DNA of 64,000 nucleotides from Niastella koreensis GR20-10 (GCF_000246855.1 NC_016609.1:5592744-5656743); one strand, 5' to 3'. Numbered from the stretch's first letter, positions 34,652-43,187 are shown. Numbers and translations are program-made. The notes: a model not told the origin generated them from the letters alone.

Positions 34652-35830
34652 TTAGTTAACTTTTAATGCTGGTTTAAATGCTTTTATCCGTTGAATGCTT
34701 TCTGCAAATTTTTCTTCTGTACTGCACAGGCTTACCCGTATATAGCCATCACCGGCTTTCCCAAAAATGCCGCCGGGTGTTATGAATACCCCGGTACCGT
34801 ACAACACTTCATCGCTCAGCTCGTAACCGGTTTTATAAGCAGCGGGGATCTTTGCCCAAACAAACATCCCGGCCTGGTTTTTATCATACACGCATTGCAA
34901 CAGATCGAGCAGCTCAAATACTTTCTCCCGGCGTTTTTTGTAAGTGGCGTTCACTTCATCGTACCAGCTTTTGGGCAGTTGTAATGCTTTGGCAGCCGCT
35001 AATTGCGCCGGCAGGAACATGCCGCTGTCCATATTGCTTTTAAACCGCAATACTTCGTCAATGCGTTCTTTGGCGCCCACCAGTGACCCTACCCGCCAGC
35101 CGGCCATGTTGTGCGACTTACTCAGCGAGTTCAGCTCAATAGCCACCTCTTTGGCGCCGGGCACATGCATTAAGCTGGCAGGGTTCTCATTGAGGATGAA
35201 ACTATAAGGGTTATCATGACAAATAAGTATCTGGTGCTTCTTTCCAAACGCCACTACCTTTTCAAACAGGCTGGCAGAAGGCAGCTGGCCTGTAGGCATT
35301 TGGGGATAGTTGATCCACATCAGCTTAAAGGTACCACCGGCGGCCACCAGTTTATCCAGCGCATCAAAATCGGGCTCCCAATTGTTGGCTTCGGTTAAAT
35401 CATAATCAACACACTCACCGCCCGCTAATTTTACGGCGCTTCTGTAAGTGGGGTAACCCGGGTTGGGCACCAGTACTTTATCGCCTGCGTTCAGGTAGGT
35501 CATGCAAATGTGCATGATGCCTTCCTTGCTTCCCAGCAGGGGTAATATCTCTGTATCAGGGTTCAATTCAACATCATACCATTGCTTATACCAGTCACTG
35601 ATGGCTTTGCGCAAGGCAGGTGAGCCTTTATAACTTTGATAAGCATGCACATTCGGTTTGGCGCTTTCTTCCTGCAGGGTCTTTATCACATCGGCATGCG
35701 GGGGCAGGTCGGGACTGCCAATACCAAGGTTGATAACGTTCTTGCCCTGTTTATTCAATTCATCTATCTCCCGCAGCTTTTGCGAAAAATAGTATTCACC
35801 TATACCATCTAATCTCTTTGAAGTATGCAT
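34652..35830 (-). CDS. Class I/II aminotransferase, aromatic pathway
   Basis: 392-residue PLP aminotransferase of fold type I: VINLGIGSPDLPPHADV, GSKEGIMHICMTYL, PNPGYPTYRSAV, WINYPQMPTGQ, HDNPYSFI, and the PLP lysine in LNSLSKSHNMAGWRVG. Located between pheA and tyrA it is the likely terminal transaminase for phenylalanine and tyrosine (or prephenate). Sequence alone cannot exclude aspartate or LL-diaminopimelate-type specificity. Confidence 0.88.
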   Translation of the reverse strand: MHTSKRLDGIGEYYFSQKLREIDELNKQGKNVINLGIGSPDLPPHADVIKTLQEESAKPNVHAYQSYKGSPALRKAISDWYKQWYDVELNPDTEILPLLGSKEGIMHICMTYLNAGDKVLVPNPGYPTYRSAVKLAGGECVDYDLTEANNWEPDFDALDKLVAAGGTFKLMWINYPQMPTGQLPSASLFEKVVAFGKKHQILICHDNPYSFILNENPASLMHVPGAKEVAIELNSLSKSHNMAGWRVGSLVGAKERIDEVLRFKSNMDSGMFLPAQLAAAKALQLPKSWYDEVNATYKKRREKVFELLDLLQCVYDKNQAGMFVWAKIPAAYKTGYELSDEVLYGTGVFITPGGIFGKAGDGYIRVSLCSTEEKFAESIQRIKAFKPALKVN

Positions 35831-35856
35831 ATCGTTGTATTAGTTGAATCGTGATT

Positions 35857-35922
35857 TTAAGATACAGTTACCGGTTTTCGGTTTCCAGGCCACGGTAACT
35901 GGAACCTGGCAACTGGTAACAG
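35857..35922. repeat. Word array between pheA and the aminotransferase gene
   Basis: ACCGGTTTTCGGTTTCCAGG (35869-35888) is followed by GGTAACT GGAACCT GGCAACT GGTAACA (35895-35921), about 7-nt period. Confidence 0.5.
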
Positions 35923-36822
35923 TTATTCCTTATTCTTTCCATTCTTATAAATCCCATAAACTCTCAATTCCTGAGTGACTGGTTTTATACTATCGATCAC
36001 CGCATTGAACTGGTCGAGGGAATCAAATTCCATATCGGCATAAAAGCTGTATTGAAAGTCGGTACCGGGTATGGGTGAGCTTTGTAGCTTGCTTAAATTA
36101 ATGCCGACGTCTGCAATTCGGCTAAGCACCCTGGCCAAACTGCCGCGTGAGTGATCCGTATGAAAATTCACGGAAGCTTTATTGGCATCGGCTACTGGTT
36201 GCGCTACCTCCTGTGGCACCAGCACCAGGAACCGGGTATAGTTATTTTTTAAAGTATGAATGTTGGGAGCAATTACATCGAGGTTGAAGAGGTCGGCGGC
36301 GAGTTTGCTGGCAATGGCGGCTATGTGTTTACTGCGGTGCTGCTGAATGTGTTTAGCGCTTAAGGCCGTGTCCTCCGTTTCTACCAGCTTCCAGTTGTAT
36401 TTGTCGAGGAACTCGAGGCACTGCTGAATGGCCATGTGGTGGGAGTGCACTTCGCGGATATCTTCTAACTGAACGCCCGGATTAACTAACAGTTGTTGTT
36501 TTATAGGCAGGTATACCTCCCCGATGATCTGCAGACTACTCTTTTGCAACAGGTTGTAGTTGGGGAGAATGCTGCCGGCGATGGAGTTTTCAATCGCCAT
36601 CAGGCCACCGTTGCTTTCTTTTTTATTACTCGCAATTTTTACAACATCGCGAAACGTGGCGCAGGGTATCACTTCTACATTTTTTCCGAAGAATTGCCGG
36701 GCTGCTACCTGGTGAAAACTTCCTTCATACCCCTGGATAGAAACCCTTATTCCTGTACCCTGCTGGCCAGTGCTTCCTGGCGTTGCATCGGTGCTCTCCT
36801 GTTGTTGTTTTCGATCAACCAT
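35923..36822 (-). CDS. pheA: Prephenate dehydratase with ACT domain
   Basis: Converts prephenate to phenylpyruvate. The 299-residue protein has the dehydratase catalytic core (IRVSIQGYEGSFHQVAARQFFG, AIENSIAGSILPNYNLL, EVHSHHMAIQQCLEFL, ETEDTALSAKHI, NNYTRFLVL with the key Thr/Arg) and a C-terminal ACT domain (about 205-285, SRGSLARVLSRIADVGINLSKL) for phenylalanine feedback. It is the first structural gene after the Phe/Tyr leader and attenuator, which is fitting for both products of the operon. Confidence 0.93.
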   Translation of the reverse strand: MVDRKQQQESTDATPGSTGQQGTGIRVSIQGYEGSFHQVAARQFFGKNVEVIPCATFRDVVKIASNKKESNGGLMAIENSIAGSILPNYNLLQKSSLQIIGEVYLPIKQQLLVNPGVQLEDIREVHSHHMAIQQCLEFLDKYNWKLVETEDTALSAKHIQQHRSKHIAAIASKLAADLFNLDVIAPNIHTLKNNYTRFLVLVPQEVAQPVADANKASVNFHTDHSRGSLARVLSRIADVGINLSKLQSSPIPGTDFQYSFYADMEFDSLDQFNAVIDSIKPVTQELRVYGIYKNGKNKE

Positions 36823-36847
36823 GATTGCTTGGTTTTTAAAATAGGCA

Positions 36848-36933
36848 TAAAAAAAGTCCCGGCTTTTGGCCGGGACTCTTTATGTTGATTTTTTTCTATT
36901 CTTATTTAGTTGTCAACAAAAGCATTCCCGGCC
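36848..36933 (-). promoter_or_regulatory. Phe/Tyr attenuator (antiterminator/terminator)
   Basis: Terminator on the minus strand: AGTCCCGGC, loop CAAAA, GCCGGGACT, then seven T (36877 to 36848), 26 bp before the pheA start. Antiterminator: GGCCGGGA within the leader reading frame (36933-36926) is perfectly complementary to TCCCGGCC, the 5' arm of the terminator. The antiterminator element lies just after the Phe/Tyr codon run, so a ribosome stalled in the run would leave it free. Confidence 0.82.
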
Positions 36934-36997
36934 TGCTACTAAAGTAGAAGCTAAAATAAAAGAAGTAAAAGAAACGGTATGCCTTTGTGATATTCAT
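36902..36997 (-). CDS. Phe/Tyr-rich leader peptide of the aromatic operon
   Basis: 31-codon frame starting MNITKAYR and continuing FFYFFYFSFYF, then SSRPGMLLLTTK. Seven Phe and four Tyr codons occur between codons 7 and 19. It is placed between a consensus promoter and an intrinsic terminator and ahead of pheA. The mix of Phe and Tyr codons suggests that starvation for either amino acid opens the operon. I know of no protein role. Confidence 0.85.
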   Translation of the reverse strand: MNITKAYRFFYFFYFSFYFSSRPGMLLLTTK

Positions 36998-37002
36998 TAG
37001 GT

Positions 37003-37033
37003 CAAAAGTAATAACTAATTACTTATGTACAAA
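37003..37033 (-). promoter_or_regulatory. Promoter of the aromatic operon
   Basis: On the minus strand TTTG (37033-37030), 19 bp, TACTTTTG (37010-37003). This is an exact match to TTTG-N19-TAnnTTTG. The predicted transcription start is near 36998-37000, essentially at the leader ATG (36997). Confidence 0.8.
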
Positions 37034-37134
37034 TTTTTTTCGATTAATTCTACTGCCTCCAACCTATCCTTTTACACCCCAAACCCTTCCTGGCAGTGCA
37101 TTTCATCGATTTTAAAACCCGGTTTCCAACTAGA

Positions 37135-37698
37135 CTATTCCAATCTTTTCCGCATTTGCTCGTCGATTTTCTTAAACAGGTGGAAGGGTTTATAGGTTCG
37201 CCAGTTGGGGAGGTCTATCAGTTCGATGTAGCGGTTCAGCTTGGCCCGCTTGAAATCGTACTGCGTTTGTTCGGGCATGTTCAGCACAACTATCCAGCCA
37301 TCCTCATCCGTTACCTCTTCAAACCATTCCTGGTAATAGTCCTTATCACCGCTGTGAAAGTTCAGCACGTTTTCGGCAATAAAGATGAACTTGGTAATGC
37401 CTTCATAAAAGAATACATCGATCACCTCCCGCTTCAACTCCATAATATCATTCTCGATGGCGTCGTTCCACTCCCCTATCAATTCAATGATCGCATACTT
37501 CTCTTCATAGTCGGCCAGTAATACTTTCAGGTAAAGGGTGCGGGAACCGAAGTCATCCCACTGCGGATGTATAAGGTAATTATAAATAGCCTGGGTATAG
37601 GTAAATTCAGAATACACCTTTCCGAAGAACGGAGACCGCTCATCCTGCTCACTGGTATAAATGTGACGCCAATTATAAAATGGTTCTATTTCATGCAT
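37135..37698 (-). CDS. Hypothetical cytosolic protein
   Basis: 187-residue protein rich in aromatic and acidic residues, without signal peptide or membrane segment. Segments that look conserved in kind are FFGKVYSEFTYTQAIYNYLIHPQWDDFGSRTLY and VFFYEGITKFIFIAENVLNFHSGDKDY. I do not recognise a family. It stands between the aromatic promoter and a T9SS-type gene, and the neighbourhood gives no functional hint. Confidence 0.7.
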   Translation of the reverse strand: MHEIEPFYNWRHIYTSEQDERSPFFGKVYSEFTYTQAIYNYLIHPQWDDFGSRTLYLKVLLADYEEKYAIIELIGEWNDAIENDIMELKREVIDVFFYEGITKFIFIAENVLNFHSGDKDYYQEWFEEVTDEDGWIVVLNMPEQTQYDFKRAKLNRYIELIDLPNWRTYKPFHLFKKIDEQMRKRLE

Positions 37699-37702
37699 AA
37701 TT

Positions 37703-37822
37703 TAAATCAATTGTCAATTGACAATGGGCAATTGGCAAAACCTTCCGTATCCCAAACAACCCTACAATTCTTATGCCCTCGAAGAGTTGCCTATTGTCTA
37801 TTGCTTATTGCCTGTTGACATA
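37703..37822. repeat. Inverted CAATTGACAATG/TTGCCTATTGTC word array
   Basis: The left words (37708-37737: CAATTGT CAATTGACAATGGG CAATTGG CAAAA) are complementary to the right words (37787-37818: TTGCCTA TTGTCTA TTGCTTA TTGCCTG). They are separated by about 50 bp of unique sequence. Confidence 0.5.
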
Positions 37823-37830
37823 GCATCCTG

Positions 37831-37864
37831 TAAAGAAAGAAGGCTGTAGCAATTTACAGCCTTC
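37831..37864 (-). terminator. Terminator of the T9SS-sorted protein gene
   Basis: GAAGGCTGTA (37839-37848) pairs with TACAGCCTTC (37855-37864). The minus-strand tail is TCTTTCTTT. Confidence 0.75.
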
Positions 37865-37895
37865 GCAATGCGGTTTCCAAATATTTTTTATTGTA

Positions 37896-39143
37896 TTACT
37901 GAATGAGCAGCTTATCGGTAAATACAGTTTTTTTACTATTACTTAACACTTTTATCATATAGGGTCCTTTAGCCAAACCGGTCTTGAACAAAACAGGTAT
38001 ACCCTGGATCCCGTTCACTACCGCTATTTGTTCTAACAATATTTTACCATTCAGGTCAAGCAGCTGAATGGTGTACCGGCCGGATTCCTTACCATTGAAA
38101 TTTACACTCACCTGGTTGTTTGCAACGGGGTTTGGATACAGGCTGATATTCCCGTTGCGTACAAGATCCCGGCTGTTCAATAATGGTACAGTTGGCTTAT
38201 CGTTGGGGAAAGCCAGGTTACTGTTGGCCAGGTCACTTGCATTGAACACGGTGCCATTTATATTGATGCGGCTGGCGGTCCAGGAATGCATATCTACTCT
38301 ATAATAACCTTCCGCGGTATTGGCACTGCTTACAATTAAATACCCCTCGTTATCAACCACGGCGCCATTGGTTGAATATGTTTCCGGCAGCCCATGTATT
38401 TCAGCAACCCAGGTAGCTACCTGGGTTTGCAGGTTTACCTTATATATATGATGATAGGCAGAGATCACATACAGATTGCCGGCGGCATCGGCAATCATAT
38501 CTCCCCCCCAGCCGGTTGTTTTTGCGTGCACCGATTTTTCACCGTTCGATACATCATCATGCAGGGCCCCCAGGTCGGTGATCACCGGCTTTTTGCCGGT
38601 AGTAAAACGCATCAGGTGGTTGGCATCGTTGCTCAATGCATACCCATCGCCATCGGCGCCAATTACCATGCGGGTAACATGATTGGCTTCATTGGCCGCA
38701 TCGGTAACCTGCATGAAGGGTTCATTATCGAAATAAAATATTTTAGGCGTCTTTTCATCCAGGTCAATGTAGCGAAGCTGATTTATGAACAGCGGCGCAT
38801 AGTATAAGCGGTTATGCCGTTGATCGTAGGCGCAGGCGGCTGCTAAAGAAGCCACCGGCGAAGTAGCATTGGTTGTTACTGTAACGCCATTTTGTGTAGC
38901 AGGTTTTAATGCGGCGCCTGTTCGGGCATTGTATACCGTAAAGTTGGTTTGTTTACTGTCGAAGATGGAGCGGGTAACCGTACCGGTTGTCAGATCAATT
39001 TGTTTAACATCAGTCCAGTTAAAGTTGCCTTTCTCTGAGCTGGTTATAGCATAAGCTATTGTTTGTTTTTGCTGAGCGGTAACCTGAATGGTAACCAGTA
39101 ACATACAAGCTGCAAATGAAGTGTGTAAAAGTCGGTAACTCAT
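37896..39143 (-). CDS. Secreted beta-propeller-like protein with T9SS type A sorting domain
   Basis: 415-residue exported protein (signal peptide to about residue 24, ending VTAQQ). The middle looks like a propeller of repeated beta-strands (AACAYDQRHNRLYYAPLF, VIGADGDGYALSNDANHLMRF, GGDMIADAAGNLYVISAYHHIYKV, GAVVDNEGYLIVSSA). The C-terminal about 85 residues form a type A sorting domain (LYPNPVANNQVSVNF, RYTIQLLDLNGKILLEQ, GPYMIKVLSNSKKTVFTDKLLIQ) that routes proteins through the type IX secretion system to the cell surface. Substrate unknown. Confidence 0.88.
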   Translation of the reverse strand: MSYRLLHTSFAACMLLVTIQVTAQQKQTIAYAITSSEKGNFNWTDVKQIDLTTGTVTRSIFDSKQTNFTVYNARTGAALKPATQNGVTVTTNATSPVASLAAACAYDQRHNRLYYAPLFINQLRYIDLDEKTPKIFYFDNEPFMQVTDAANEANHVTRMVIGADGDGYALSNDANHLMRFTTGKKPVITDLGALHDDVSNGEKSVHAKTTGWGGDMIADAAGNLYVISAYHHIYKVNLQTQVATWVAEIHGLPETYSTNGAVVDNEGYLIVSSANTAEGYYRVDMHSWTASRININGTVFNASDLANSNLAFPNDKPTVPLLNSRDLVRNGNISLYPNPVANNQVSVNFNGKESGRYTIQLLDLNGKILLEQIAVVNGIQGIPVLFKTGLAKGPYMIKVLSNSKKTVFTDKLLIQ

Positions 39144-39189
39144 AAGTATAAGTTTAATGATATGTACTTTTAAGTTACAGCTTTTTTGG

Positions 39190-39282
39190 GATAAGTTGAT
39201 CAGTTAACATGTTAACACGTTGATAGGGTTGACTGAGTTGATAAAGTTGACACGTTAACACGTTGAAAAGTTAACAGGTAAA
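39190..39282. repeat. GTTGACAC/GTTAACAC octad-word array
   Basis: About ten 8-9-nt words in a row, for example GTTGATCA GTTAACAT, GTTAACAC GTTGATAG and GTTGACAC GTTAACAC. Followed directly by the murQ terminator. Confidence 0.6.
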
Positions 39283-39284
39283 TA

Positions 39285-39319
39285 TATAATAAAAGCCCAC
39301 TCCGGTAACCGGGGTGGGC
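39285..39319 (-). terminator. Terminator downstream of murQ, copy 1 of a duplicated module
   Basis: GCCCACTCCGG (39295-39305), TAA, CCGGGGTGGGC (39309-39319), with a T-rich tail on the minus strand. The module with its left flank (AGTTAACAGGTAAATA) recurs at 43125-43187. Confidence 0.75.
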
Positions 39320-39441
39320 CTGCTATAAATTTTTAGTTTAAAGTTTTATGTTCAATGTACAAGTGTTATAGTAAACTCAATAAAAATAACTAACGAACTA
39401 AAAAACTCAACAACTTAAAACTTTGAACCTTAAACTTTAAA

Positions 39442-40311
39442 CTACTTCAGTGAGTCTACCGCTTTCTTCACACTCCCATACTTCAACAACAATTCCCGGG
39501 CTTTATCATAACTGCTGATGCCCGTTTTTTCCATTACCATTATGGTGCCCCGGTCAACCAGCTTGCTGTTGGTCAACTGCATGTTCACCATTTTGTTGTC
39601 CTCTACCCGGCCTATCTGGATCATTACGGCGGTAGAGATCATATTCAACACCAGCTTTTGCGCGGTACCGCTTTTCATGCGGGTGCTGCCGGTAACAAAT
39701 TCAGGACCTACCACCACTTCAACAGGCAGTTCGGCTGCATCGGCCAGGGGCGAACCAGCATTGCAGGTAATACAACCGGTGATAATGCCTTTTTTTCGGG
39801 CTTCGGTAAGGGCGCCAATTACATAGGGCGTGGTGCCACTGGCAGCAATACCTATCACTACGTCTTTTTCGTCGATGGCGTGTTTCATCAAATCGGCCCA
39901 GCCCTGCTCCCAGCTGTCTTCAGCCTGTTCTACCGGGCGTTGAATTGCTACGTCGCCACCGGCAATGATGCCGATCACCAGCCCTTGCGGCAATCCATAA
40001 GTAGGGGGAATTTCGCTGGCATCGAGGATCCCTAACCGGCCACTGGTTCCGGCGCCAATATAAAACAGGCGGCCACCAGCCAGCATTTTATCCGAAATAG
40101 CAGTCACCAGTTTCTCTATTTGAGGGATGGCTTTCTCTACTGCGACTGGCACCTTTTTATCCTCATTGTTCATGTTGGTGAGCAACTCATTAATGCTCAT
40201 TTGTTCCAGATGCCGGTAATCGCTCGACTGCTCTGTAATCCTGGTAAATTCTGCTGACATATTTCTGTTGTTCAATGTTTTATTCGCGTTGGGCATAAGG
40301 TTGTTCTTCAT
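39442..40311 (-). CDS. murQ: N-acetylmuramic acid 6-phosphate etherase
   Basis: Cleaves the lactyl ether of MurNAc-6-phosphate in peptidoglycan recycling. The 289-residue SIS-domain protein has LFYIGAGTSGRLGILDASEIPPTYG, EDSWEQGWADLM, VIGIAASGTTPYVIGAL, CNAGSPLA and GSTRMKSGTAQKLVLNM. The start overlaps the stop of the upstream kinase as TAATG, which favours the long form, although MSAEFTRI (40260) is also possible. Next to the sugar kinase it forms a MurNAc salvage pair. Confidence 0.93.
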   Translation of the reverse strand: MKNNLMPNANKTLNNRNMSAEFTRITEQSSDYRHLEQMSINELLTNMNNEDKKVPVAVEKAIPQIEKLVTAISDKMLAGGRLFYIGAGTSGRLGILDASEIPPTYGLPQGLVIGIIAGGDVAIQRPVEQAEDSWEQGWADLMKHAIDEKDVVIGIAASGTTPYVIGALTEARKKGIITGCITCNAGSPLADAAELPVEVVVGPEFVTGSTRMKSGTAQKLVLNMISTAVMIQIGRVEDNKMVNMQLTNSKLVDRGTIMVMEKTGISSYDKARELLLKYGSVKKAVDSLK

Positions 40312-41159
40312 TATTGCAGATGGTATTGGATCAGGCCTTCCATGGCGCCTTTCATGATTTTTCCCTGTTCAAATTCGTAAGAATGACACAGCTCGCTAAT
40401 GATATCCTGAAACGCAAAAGCCACGCCGCCTACAAAATGGATGGGGTTTTTCCAGCTTTCTGTGAGCTTGCACAGATGGGTAAAAAAGAAATCATTCAAT
40501 CCGTCTTCAATGATATTTTCGATCATGTAATGACCCCGGTTTTCCGACAAAAACAGGCAAAAAGTAGCCATGTACCTGTTTGCCAGCGGTTTCCGGTATA
40601 CATGCTCTAATATTTCAACGGGTGTTGTATTATATTTTGCGTCGAACCTGTATCGCAGCTCTTCGTCGAACGTATTGTACAAATAATACTGAAGTACTTT
40701 TTTTCCCAGGTAGGCGCCACTGGCTTCATCACCCAGAATGTACCCAATGCCCGGCGCCTGTTTGGTAATGTTATTACCATCGTAATAAACGGCAAAAGAA
40801 CCCGTGCCCAGGTTACAGGCCAGGCCTTCCTTACGGCCATTCAGCGCCCTGGCTGCCGCCAGCATATCATCGCTCACTTCTATAGTTCCGGCCTTTTCAA
40901 AAACAGTGGCCAGCGATTTCCGGATCATATCTACGTTAACCGGATTGCGCATGCCCGTACCATAATAATGTATTTCCTCGATGGTGGCCGTTTTTGGCAA
41001 TTGCGGCAGTAATTCCTGCTGCAATAAAGCCACCGTTTTTTCTTCATTAAAAAAGTACGGACTTATACCCTGGGTAATAACCGTTTTGGTGCTTTCTTTC
41101 GATTCTGCCAGAAACCATTCACATTTGGTAGCCCCACTATCTGCCAGCAGTATTGCCAT
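40311..41159 (-). CDS. BadF/BadG-type N-acetylhexosamine kinase (MurK/NagK-like)
   Basis: 282-residue ASKHA-fold kinase: N-terminal phosphate loop LLADSGATKCEWFL, a catalytic Asp segment, GLACNLGTGSFAVYYDG (phosphate 2), GIGYILGDEASGAYLG (adenosine), and GGVAFAFQDII. It phosphorylates amino sugars with ATP. Coupled to murQ, its substrate is likely N-acetylmuramic acid or N-acetylglucosamine from recycled peptidoglycan. Confidence 0.85.
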   Translation of the reverse strand: MAILLADSGATKCEWFLAESKESTKTVITQGISPYFFNEEKTVALLQQELLPQLPKTATIEEIHYYGTGMRNPVNVDMIRKSLATVFEKAGTIEVSDDMLAAARALNGRKEGLACNLGTGSFAVYYDGNNITKQAPGIGYILGDEASGAYLGKKVLQYYLYNTFDEELRYRFDAKYNTTPVEILEHVYRKPLANRYMATFCLFLSENRGHYMIENIIEDGLNDFFFTHLCKLTESWKNPIHFVGGVAFAFQDIISELCHSYEFEQGKIMKGAMEGLIQYHLQ

Positions 41160-41512
41160 AATTAGTTCCGTTTAGTCGTATTATTCCAAACCCTTGCTAC
41201 ACGCTTATTTACACATATAGCCATCGTGCGAAGGTAAGACGCATAGCTGAAACAACCATGCCGTAAAGACCTCATATACCTTGCATAAAAACGCAACCCG
41301 GCCCGATTTACGCGGCTTTTCCCTACCCTTTATTTGTTTGAAGTGCCGCTTTTACGGGGCCTGTAACCATTCAAAACAAAAAACCGTTACTTGCAAATTA
41401 ATTATGAACTTCGCCCAAAATTTTCAGATTTCTATCCCTTGTGGTGCTGTTTTTTTGCTGTTCCGGCAAATTCACTCACCCGGCCTTATTAAAACAAACT
41501 ATACAATTTCAG
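41160..41512. other. 353-bp spacer, divergent promoter region
   Basis: Divergent region between the kinase gene (minus) and ctpA (plus). It is AT-rich, without word arrays or strong hairpins. Promoters for both genes must lie here, but I cannot place a full consensus. Confidence 0.3.
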
Positions 41513-43099
41513 ATGAAAAGACTTCAAGTATGGATGCCTCTGTTGTTTTCTGTAGTATTGATCCTGGGCATGTTTATAGGTTCGGCGTTAAGATCTAATG
41601 TACCCAGCTCGCGTGGCATTTTTAACAGTGGCAAACGTTCAGTATTGCAGGAAGTGATGGACCTGGTAAACTTAAAATATGTTGATAAAGTAAATACCGA
41701 TACCCTTACCGAAGATGCCATCCAGGCTATGCTGGCCCACCTCGATCCCCATTCCGTTTTTATTCCCTCCTCCAATGTGGAAGAAATAAATGAAGACCTT
41801 CAGGGTAACTTTGAAGGCATTGGGGTTGAATTCTTCATTATTGACGATACAGTACATGTTACCAATGTGCTCGCCGATGGGCCCAGCGACAAAGCCGGCT
41901 TACAGGTGGGCGACAAATTCCTGAAAGTGGGCGACTCAACCGTTACCGGCAAATCGATCACCGGCGATAAAATAAAGAACTTTTTACGGGGTACGGGCGG
42001 CAGCAAGGTTCAGGTTACTGTTTTGCGCAACGGCAAACCGGTTTCAACAGCCATCACCCGCGGCACCATTCCCCTGTACTCAGTGGACGCCTCTTATATG
42101 ATAGACACCACTACCGGCTACATACATCTTAATAAATTCGCCGGCACTACCTACGAGGAGTTTATGAAAGCTATGGAAACCCTGGAGGCAAAGGGCATGA
42201 AAAAACTCATCCTCGACCTGCGGGGCAATGGCGGCGGAATTTTAACCGAAGCCACAGATATTGTGGATGAATTCCTCGACGATGAACGCCTGATCGTATA
42301 TACCCAGGGCAATAAATCGGAAAAACAAGAATACCATTGCAAACGCCCGGGTTTGTTTGAAAAAGGCAAACTGGTCCTGCTGGTTGATGAAAGCTCGGCT
42401 TCTGCCAGTGAAGTGGTTGCAGGCGCCCTGCAGGACTGGGACCGCGCCACCATCATCGGCCGCCGTACTTTTGGCAAAGGACTGGTACAGGAACAATATG
42501 ACCTCACCGACGGTTCTGCATTGCGGTTAACCGTTGCCCGTTATTATACCCCCCTTGGCCGTAATATTCAAAAGCCCTATAACAAAGGCCGCGAAGCGTA
42601 TAATGAAGAACTGGCCCAGCGGTATATGAACGGAGAACTGGTGAATGGCGACACCGTTACCCAACATACCGGCCCCGCCTTTAAAACCAAGAAAGGCAGA
42701 ATTGTATACGGCGGCGGAGGCATTACGCCCGATGTATTTATTCCGTTCGATACAGCCACCTTCTCCAGCAATGTGTATGTGCTGTTCGACAACCAGCTGT
42801 TCAGCAAATTCATTTATATCTATTATCAGCAGAATAAAGCCTACTTCGATCAGTTTAAGAACCCGGCCGATTTTACCCGTCGTTATAACGACACCCGCAC
42901 GGCATGGAACAGCCTGGTGACCTATGCCGCCAGGAATTCAGTAAACGTGCAGAACGTTCCTGAACGCGATAAGGTAGAAGTAGAAAAACGCATCAAAACC
43001 TGGCTCGCCCGCCAGATCTGGCGCATGGAAGGATATTATGAAGTGAGTAATTCGGATGATACGGCGATTTCAAGAGCGATGCAGGAAATGAAGAAGTAA
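41513..43099 (+). CDS. C-terminal processing peptidase (S41 family)
   Basis: 528 residues from MKRLQVWMP. An in-frame upstream extension is rejected because it precedes the membrane segment. An N-terminal anchor (about 5-27) is followed by a CtpA N-domain, a PDZ domain (about 85-170, GIGVEFFIIDDTVHVTNVLADGPSDKAGLQVGDKF), and the S41 protease core with KKLILDLRGNGGG, the nucleophile Ser in DESSASASEVVAGAL and the Lys in GRRTFGKGLVQ. A C-terminal helical extension (about 440-528) is typical for the Bacteroidota members. Acts in the periplasm on proteins with exposed C-termini. Confidence 0.92.
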   Translation: MKRLQVWMPLLFSVVLILGMFIGSALRSNVPSSRGIFNSGKRSVLQEVMDLVNLKYVDKVNTDTLTEDAIQAMLAHLDPHSVFIPSSNVEEINEDLQGNFEGIGVEFFIIDDTVHVTNVLADGPSDKAGLQVGDKFLKVGDSTVTGKSITGDKIKNFLRGTGGSKVQVTVLRNGKPVSTAITRGTIPLYSVDASYMIDTTTGYIHLNKFAGTTYEEFMKAMETLEAKGMKKLILDLRGNGGGILTEATDIVDEFLDDERLIVYTQGNKSEKQEYHCKRPGLFEKGKLVLLVDESSASASEVVAGALQDWDRATIIGRRTFGKGLVQEQYDLTDGSALRLTVARYYTPLGRNIQKPYNKGREAYNEELAQRYMNGELVNGDTVTQHTGPAFKTKKGRIVYGGGGITPDVFIPFDTATFSSNVYVLFDNQLFSKFIYIYYQQNKAYFDQFKNPADFTRRYNDTRTAWNSLVTYAARNSVNVQNVPERDKVEVEKRIKTWLARQIWRMEGYYEVSNSDDTAISRAMQEMKK

Positions 43100-43187
43100 G
43101 TTGATAGAGTTGAAGTTGATAAGGTTGACAAGTTAACAGGTAAATAAATAACAAAAGCCCACGCTGGTTACCAGTGTGGGCTTTTGT
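43097..43187. repeat. Word array plus bidirectional terminator, copy 2 of a duplicated module
   Basis: GTTGATAG AGTTGAAGTTGATAAGGTTGACAAGTTAACAGG words (43104-43140) are followed by ACAAAAGCCCACGCTGG (43151-43167), TTA, CCAGTGTGGGCTTTTGT (43171-43187). It matches the module at 39262-39319, and the stem differs by compensating changes (C-G to T-A, U-G to G-U), so the hairpin is under selection or recently copied as a unit. Confidence 0.7.
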
